From: an uncultured Streptomyces sp.
GTDB lineage: Bacteria > Actinomycetota > Actinomycetes > Streptomycetales > Streptomycetaceae
NCBI GenBank assembly: GCA_946480485.1
Contig: CAMLJW010000173.1
Coordinates: 1 to 9,863, forward strand
Length of the DNA: 9,863 nt
Direction of reading: 5' to 3'
Of this stretch, positions 6,243 to 9,863 are shown in pieces. Position 1 is the stretch's first letter. Every line of letters begins with the position of its first letter. The notes below the pieces were generated by a model. It saw only the letters and a list, made by a program, of their open reading frames with translations, did not search any database and was not told where the DNA came from. A program made the position numbers and the translations under genes.

Positions 6243-6251
6243 TTATCCACA
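6243..6251 (+). promoter_or_regulatory. DnaA-box-like nonamer upstream of DUF4192 gene
   Basis: TTATCCACA matches the strong E. coli DnaA box (TTATNCACA) exactly and differs by one base from the Streptomyces-preferred TTGTCCACA. It sits 41 bp before the ATG of the DUF4192 gene, where it could affect transcription. It is a single box with no cluster around it, so it is not an origin. A nonamer can occur by chance, though AT-rich nonamers are rarer in this GC-rich DNA. Confidence 0.3.
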
Positions 6252-6291
6252 GGGCAAAGCGGAATCTCCGAATTCGCGGGACGGTGGCGGC

Positions 6292-8154
6292 ATGACGAAT
6301 CACGGCGAAGCGACCGGGACTTCCGGCAACGGCGACATCGGCGGCCAGGACCGGCACGGTGGGTCCGGGCAAAAGCCTGTGCACGGCGGACGGCAAAAAG
6401 CGGCTGGGCAGGGCGGTCAGGACGAAGAGATGGTGCACGGCCGGAACGGCGGACACGGCGGATGCGGCGGACACGGCGAGGAGATGGTGCGCGGTGGGAA
6501 CGACGGGCGTGTGGCTGACGGGTACCAGGGCGGAGCGCTCGGCGGGCACGATGACGGTGTGCTTGGCGGGCTTGCAAGCGGTGCGCCAGGCCGATGTGAA
6601 AGCGGCCCGCCTCGTGGATTGCCAGACGCAGAACCCGGCCGGCACGGGGAAAGTTCTGGATGTGACAGCCATGGGGAAGCCCCCGGGAAGAAAAAAGAAG
6701 GTGCCATCTATGCGGGCCGGGGGGTGACCGGGGACCCGTGCACCGAGCACCAGGTCACACTGCGTACTCCGGCCGAGCTGGCCGATGCCCTGCCGTACCT
6801 GCTCGGATACCGGCCCGAGGACAGCATCGTGCTCGTTGCCCTGCACGACCGGGACGGACGGGGCCGGTTCGGTGGGCGCGCCCGGCTCGGTATTCCCGGC
6901 CAGGTGGACGACTGGCCGGCCGTGGCCGAGCAGTTGGCCCACGGGCTGATCAAGGGAAGCGAACGCAGGGGCGCCCCGGTCGAGAACATGGTCGCGTTCC
7001 TCTGCCAGGACCCGAAAGACGGCGAGTCCGGCCAAGCGGTCATGGAACGCCTGCGCCCGCTCGCGCAGTTGCTGCGCACGGCATGCGGCGTTCTCGACGT
7101 CCCGGTGATCGAGGCCCTGTGCATCTCGGGCGGCCGCTTCTGGTCGTACTGCTGCCCCAGCGAGCAATGCTGTCCGTCGGGCGGTACGCCGATGGGCCTG
7201 CCCGGTACTTCGGTGCTGGCCGCTGCCGCGACGTATGCCGGTCTCCAAGTACGGGGCACCCTGCGGGAGCTGCGGGCGAGGCTCGCGCCCTGGGAGAGCG
7301 CGGCGGCGCTGGAGCAGGAGTCCGCGCTGGACGCCGCGAGCACGGCCCTCGTCCCCAGGATCCTTGACGACGAGAGCCGTACGGGCGTGACAGCCGAGAC
7401 GGTCGAACTGGCGGATCGGGTCATGCACCGGTTCGCCGATGCCCCGCCCATTCCCGGCACGCTTCCGACGGATCTCCGGGACGACGAACTACTGGCACAC
7501 CACGAGGCCGCCGCCTTGATCATCGGCCTCCAGGACCGCACTACGCGCGACAGGGCGGCGGAGTGGATGGAGGGCGACGAGGCGGCACCCGCGCTGCGTC
7601 TCTGGCGGGCCCTGGCACGCCGCTGCGTCGGCCCGTACGGCGAGCACGCCGCGGCGCCGCTCACCCTCGCCGGATGGGTCGCCTGGTCTTCCGGCGACGA
7701 GTTGGAGGCCCGCGAAGCCCTTGCCATGGCGCTCGGCGCGGACCCCGGATATCTCTTCGCCCGTCTCTTGCACCAGGCGTGCAACGAGGGACTGGATCCG
7801 GAGTCGATTCGCCGCTGCCTCCGCAAGGAGCGTGCCGAGCGCACCGGAGTGGAGGCCGGGCCCGGGGCGATCGCTTCCTCGGCGTCGGCTGTCCGCGCCG
7901 GCCGGGCATCGGGGCACGTCCCGGCACAGTCGACGCAGGTGGCTTCCCGTCGCCGACGCAGGACACGGTCCACGGGGAGCGCCGGCAACCGTCCGAGTCG
8001 GCGATCCTCCGAGACGGTCGGCACTCGCCGTTCGACGTCGGCCGCCGACGGCGCCGCCGCGACAGAGGGGCCCGGCCGTGCCGCCATCCCCAAGGGCCGT
8101 ACTCCTCGATCCCGTCGAGGGTCCGGCCGTCATGGAACAAAGAGGGACACATGA
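6292..8154 (+). CDS. DUF4192 protein with extended Gly/His-rich N-terminus
   Basis: A 620-residue actinobacterial DUF4192 protein of unknown function. The domain runs from about 153 to 515: it opens with EHQVTLRTPAELADALPYLL (153-171 region), continues with GYRPEDSIVLVAL, and contains the family hallmark FWSYCCPSEQCCPSGGTP (283-300). Residues 450-512 form a helical repeat-like region (GWVAWSSGDELEAREALAMAL) resembling a TPR. Two low-complexity flanks stand out. Residues 1-150 are Gly/His/Asp-rich and contain EEMVHGRNGGHGGCGGHG followed by a second EEMVRGGN, an 18-codon offset repeat. Residues 518-620 are Arg/Ser/Gly-rich and basic, and third-position GC falls in the last 20 codons. Relatives as I remember them have a much shorter N-terminus, so the true start may be internal. 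The ATG at 6292 is favoured by its family-like MTNHGEATGTS opening but has only a weak ribosome site (GGACGG). Confidence 0.8.
   Translation: MTNHGEATGTSGNGDIGGQDRHGGSGQKPVHGGRQKAAGQGGQDEEMVHGRNGGHGGCGGHGEEMVRGGNDGRVADGYQGGALGGHDDGVLGGLASGAPGRCESGPPRGLPDAEPGRHGESSGCDSHGEAPGKKKEGAIYAGRGVTGDPCTEHQVTLRTPAELADALPYLLGYRPEDSIVLVALHDRDGRGRFGGRARLGIPGQVDDWPAVAEQLAHGLIKGSERRGAPVENMVAFLCQDPKDGESGQAVMERLRPLAQLLRTACGVLDVPVIEALCISGGRFWSYCCPSEQCCPSGGTPMGLPGTSVLAAAATYAGLQVRGTLRELRARLAPWESAAALEQESALDAASTALVPRILDDESRTGVTAETVELADRVMHRFADAPPIPGTLPTDLRDDELLAHHEAAALIIGLQDRTTRDRAAEWMEGDEAAPALRLWRALARRCVGPYGEHAAAPLTLAGWVAWSSGDELEAREALAMALGADPGYLFARLLHQACNEGLDPESIRRCLRKERAERTGVEAGPGAIASSASAVRAGRASGHVPAQSTQVASRRRRRTRSTGSAGNRPSRRSSETVGTRRSTSAADGAAATEGPGRAAIPKGRTPRSRRGSGRHGTKRDT
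6427..6494. repeat. In-frame 54-bp-spaced repeat with GGCGGA microrepeats
   Basis: GAGATGGTGC starts at 6427 and again at 6481, 54 bp (18 codons) apart and in frame. Between them is a short array of GGCGGACAC/GGCGGATGC units coding Gly-Gly-His or Gly-Gly-Cys. This produces the His/Cys-containing low-complexity patch of the DUF4192 protein and is a likely site of length variation among strains. Confidence 0.55.
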
Positions 8155-8674
8155 GGTCGGGAAGCCGTACGGCGCGGTGTGGGCGGCAGGTCGGGCGTGG
8201 GTCCGGCTGGTCTGGATGACGATTCTGGGATGGGCCGAGCTGGGGCAAGGGCTGGTCCGGTTCTCGGCCGGGCGCAGGCGGGCACGGCCGCACCCCGGAC
8301 CGGGCCCTGGCGGCCACTACTTTGGGATCCAGTCGGATTGGGGCGGCTGTCTCTCTCGGGTCGACCTCCACGGACGGCGTTGCGGTGCGAGACCGGCACC
8401 CGGTGGGTGTCGCTCTTGGCTGAGATCGGCGCTCGACGTGCCTTTCCGCCGGCTCGCGATCTCATCGGAGCTGGAACGGCAGACGGGCTGGGGTCTGCAG
8501 GGCTTCGACCGCGAAGGACGAGGCTGGAGCTGTCGCCTGGCGACACCCGAGGCGTCGAACCGAGGGAGGCCGACCGGTACGGCGCCATACGAGTGGCGGG
8601 ACGCTGCGCCACGAGGTCTCTCGCTCCTGCGCGGGACGTGGGCGACCACCCCAGGACGCAGACGCTCTCCGTAA
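8132..8674 (+). CDS. Weak hypothetical ORF after DUF4192 gene
   Basis: This 180-codon frame opens with ATG at 8132, 23 bp inside the end of the DUF4192 gene, with GAGGG about 10 nt upstream. The first 50 codons have G/C-rich third positions and encode one hydrophobic stretch (AWVRLVWMTILGWAELGQGL, residues 23-42), as in a small membrane protein. Past about residue 60 the codon bias becomes mixed and two other frames look as good, so the gene may be frameshifted or spurious. A second ATG at 8151 overlaps the DUF4192 stop (ATGA) behind AGAGGGA, but that frame stops after 22 codons. No family was recognised. Confidence 0.25.
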   Translation: MEQRGTHEVGKPYGAVWAAGRAWVRLVWMTILGWAELGQGLVRFSAGRRRARPHPGPGPGGHYFGIQSDWGGCLSRVDLHGRRCGARPAPGGCRSWLRSALDVPFRRLAISSELERQTGWGLQGFDREGRGWSCRLATPEASNRGRPTGTAPYEWRDAAPRGLSLLRGTWATTPGRRRSP

Positions 8675-8894
8675 GAGCCTCAAGGACCTCCGGGCCCTGA
8701 TGTCGGCAGGTTCGGCCTCGCCATGGTCGAGGAAGCGGCTGACGGGCTGCAGCCGGGAGCGTGAGCCCGGGAGATTCGAGGGACCACCACGACCGGTGGC
8801 CTCCCGTGACGTCCCGACCGGAGCACGGTGGATCAGCCACCCGACGATCGACGAAGGGAGTGTTTATCGTCAGGCAGACGACTATGATCGCGGC
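8675..8894. other. Non-coding region upstream of NrtR-type gene
   Basis: No supported gene was found. It contains a CCTCG-CCATGGT-CGAGG stem (8716-8732) that could end transcripts from the left, and the NrtR-type gene promoter at its right end. The reading frame of the Nudix gene is open across this stretch, but the translated extension is Arg/Pro/Ser-rich and unlike the family. Confidence 0.5.
8861..8888 (+). promoter_or_regulatory. Leaderless promoter and inverted repeat of Nudix regulator
   Basis: A near-consensus -10, TATGAT (8883-8888), lies 6 bp before the ATG at 8895, so transcription would begin at or next to the start codon. A TGTTTA (8861-8866) with 16-bp spacing is a weak -35. Between them TCGTC-AGGCA-GACGA (8867-8881) is a perfect 5-5-5 inverted repeat in the promoter spacer, where a bound repressor would exclude RNA polymerase. 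NrtR proteins often control their own neighbourhood, so autoregulation is a reasonable inference. I cannot confirm that the repeat matches a published NrtR box. Confidence 0.5.
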
Positions 8895-9653
8895 ATGCCC
8901 TACGACCCGTCAGCCTTCCCACCCTTCGCTGTCACCGTTGACCTGGTCGTGTTGACCGTGCGTCGCCATGCCCTGTGCGCACTGGCGGTACGGAGGGGTG
9001 AGCCTCCGTTCCAGGGGCGGTGGGCGCTGCCCGGCGGGTTCGTACGGCCTGACGAGGACCTGGCGCAGGCGGCCGCGCGGGAACTGGCCGAGGAGACCGG
9101 GCTGTGCGCTCATGATCCGGACGCCCCCGCTCAGGACAACGGCGCGCACCTGGAGCAGCTCGCTACCTACGGCGACCCCAAGCGCGACCCGCGGATGAGG
9201 GTCGTCAGCGTCGCCCATCTAGCGCTCGCCCCCGATCTGCCCGCGCCCAGGGCGGGCGGCGACGCGAACAGCGCGCGCTGGGCCCCCGTTGAGGAGCTGC
9301 TCCGGCGCGGCGGCTACGGCCGCGACGGCGAACAGGCGGCGCCGCTCGCCTTCGACCACGCGCAGATCCTTGCGGACGGGGTGGAGCGTGCCCGTTCCAA
9401 GATCGAGTACTCGTCGCTGGCGACCGCCTTCTGCCCGACCGAGTTCACCGTCGGTGAGCTGCGTCGTGTGTACGAGGCGGTGTGGGGCGTGGCCCTCGAT
9501 CCCCGCAACTTCCACCGCAAGGTGACCGGCACGCCGGGCTTCCTCGTGCCCACGGGCGGTACGACCACCCGGCAGGGCGGCCGCCCCGCCCAGCTCTTCC
9601 ACGCGGGCGGCGCCACGCTGCTCAACCCCCCGATGTTGCGCCCCGAGGTCTGA
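8895..9653 (+). CDS. NrtR-type Nudix hydrolase / winged-helix regulator
   Basis: A 252-residue cytosolic protein with an N-terminal Nudix domain (about 12-150) and a C-terminal winged helix (about 178-245), the layout of NrtR, a transcriptional regulator of NAD metabolism that senses ADP-ribose-type ligands. The Nudix box is complete at 48-70: G-x5-E-x7-REL-x-EE-x-GL. Hydrolase activity (ADP-ribose or related nucleotides) therefore cannot be excluded, whereas regulatory NrtRs often have degenerate boxes. The C-terminal part carries the NrtR-like FTVGELRRVYEAVWG, then DPRNFHRKV (202-210) and the wing FLVPTGG. The ATG at 8895 fits the family N-terminus and has no Shine-Dalgarno, but has a -10 placed for leaderless expression. 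The upstream GAAGGGAG serves a GTG in another frame that leads only to a short ORF. No NAD-biosynthesis gene lies in the window, so target genes are unknown. Confidence 0.88.
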   Translation: MPYDPSAFPPFAVTVDLVVLTVRRHALCALAVRRGEPPFQGRWALPGGFVRPDEDLAQAAARELAEETGLCAHDPDAPAQDNGAHLEQLATYGDPKRDPRMRVVSVAHLALAPDLPAPRAGGDANSARWAPVEELLRRGGYGRDGEQAAPLAFDHAQILADGVERARSKIEYSSLATAFCPTEFTVGELRRVYEAVWGVALDPRNFHRKVTGTPGFLVPTGGTTTRQGGRPAQLFHAGGATLLNPPMLRPEV

Positions 9654-9666
9654 CGCAGGACAGGTC

Positions 9667-9701
9667 GGACCGGCATGAAGCCGGTTCTGGAGCACCTCCA
9701 G
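9667..9701 (+). terminator. Tandem hairpins after the Nudix regulator gene
   Basis: Two adjacent perfect stems begin 13 bp after the stop: ACCGGC-ATGAA-GCCGGT (9669-9685, extendable by a wobble and a GC pair) and CTGGAG-CAC-CTCCAG (9687-9701). There is no U tract, as is usual for high-GC actinomycetes. They separate the Nudix gene from the next promoter and probably act as its terminator. Confidence 0.55.
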
Positions 9702-9706
9702 GATGC

Positions 9707-9735
9707 CTGAAAAACCCTAAATATCGCGCTATCTT
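9707..9735 (+). promoter_or_regulatory. Promoter for leaderless ABC ATPase gene
   Basis: CTGAAA (9707-9712) and TATCTT (9730-9735) are separated by 17 bp, in an AT-rich island that contrasts with its surroundings. The -10 ends 7 bp before the GTG at 9743, so the transcript should start at or within a base or two of the start codon. No Shine-Dalgarno is present. The position and spacing strongly favour a leaderless message. Confidence 0.5.
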
Positions 9736-9742
9736 GCCTCGA

Positions 9743-9863
9743 GTGATCCAGGCCATCGGACTGACCAGCAACCCGCGCAAGGATCTTGCGCCCGCCGTCG
9801 ACGACGGGTCCTTCGAGGCGCCAGCGGGCAGCGTGACGGCGCTCCTCGGACCCCCGGGCGCAG
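9743..9863 (+). CDS. ABC transporter ATP-binding protein, N-terminus only
   Basis: The window ends 40 codons into this gene. The translation opens VIQAIGLTSNPRKDLAPAVD and runs to VTALLGPPGAG, which is the first strand and Walker A start (G-x-P-G-A-G, with the Lys-Thr expected just past the end) of an ABC ATPase. The VTALLG-x-x-GAG spacing and the AVDD-x-SFEAPAG lead-in are typical of Streptomyces ABC-2-type export ATPases. The GTG start is chosen because it fits the domain and sits right behind a -10. The partner permease would be expected just to the right, outside the window. Substrate and full domain content cannot be judged. Confidence 0.8.
   Translation, partial: MIQAIGLTSNPRKDLAPAVDDGSFEAPAGSVTALLGPPGA

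Noticed and set aside
6421..6500. Possible CRISPR or regulatory array
   Set aside because: The units are 9-bp codon-phased Gly-Gly-His/Cys repeats inside an open frame with no spacer structure.
6031..7428. 465-codon minus-strand frame across the VOC promoter and DUF4192 gene
   Set aside because: Antisense of the DUF4192 domain. The stretch around 6420-6700 reads smoothly only because the sense strand is a simple Gly-rich repeat.
8130..8840. 236-codon minus-strand frame in the unresolved region
   Set aside because: Pro/Ser/Arg-rich with no motif or ribosome site; it does not outperform the forward frames and overlaps the start of the Nudix upstream region.

Overview
The window is about 70% GC. 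Its genes have G/C-rich third codon positions, purine-rich Shine-Dalgarno sites and a mix of leadered and leaderless starts. DUF4192, Cfp30B-like VOC and NrtR-type Nudix genes are all present. Together these point to a Streptomyces (or close actinomycete) chromosome. No tRNA, rRNA, CRISPR array, transposase or integrase was seen.

Left part (about 100-4710): a divergent metabolic locus. A leftward 12-TM major facilitator transporter (106-1374) faces a rightward three-gene operon across a 671-bp control region. The operon encodes a CtBP-like D-2-hydroxyacid dehydrogenase (2046-3050), an aminoglycoside-phosphotransferase-fold small-molecule kinase (3047-4120, ATGA overlap) and a cupin protein with non-classical metal ligands (4180-4710). 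The layout suggests import of a small, probably acidic, substrate followed by oxidation/reduction and phosphorylation. I know of no characterised pathway with this exact set, and no regulator gene lies in the window. The control region carries a 16-bp inverted repeat by a possible operon promoter, a tandem 13-bp repeat plus a 12-bp palindrome in the transporter leader, and two small hairpins in the operon leader.

Middle (4711-5236): a decayed carboxymuconolactone-decarboxylase-family gene (about 4728-5024) read in shifting frames, then non-coding DNA with a possible terminator for the next, leftward gene. That gene (5237-6034) is a two-domain VOC/glyoxalase-fold protein.

Right part (6035-9863): a DUF4192 protein (6292-8154) with an unusually long Gly/His/Cys-rich N-terminus and a basic tail, with a DnaA-box-like TTATCCACA just upstream. 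About 740 bp of ambiguous sequence follow (one weak ORF, 8132-8674). Next is an NrtR-type Nudix/winged-helix regulator (8895-9653) with an intact Nudix box, a -10 element placed for a leaderless transcript and an inverted repeat over the promoter. After two tandem hairpins, the window ends inside the N-terminus of an ABC transporter ATPase (GTG at 9743), also apparently leaderless.
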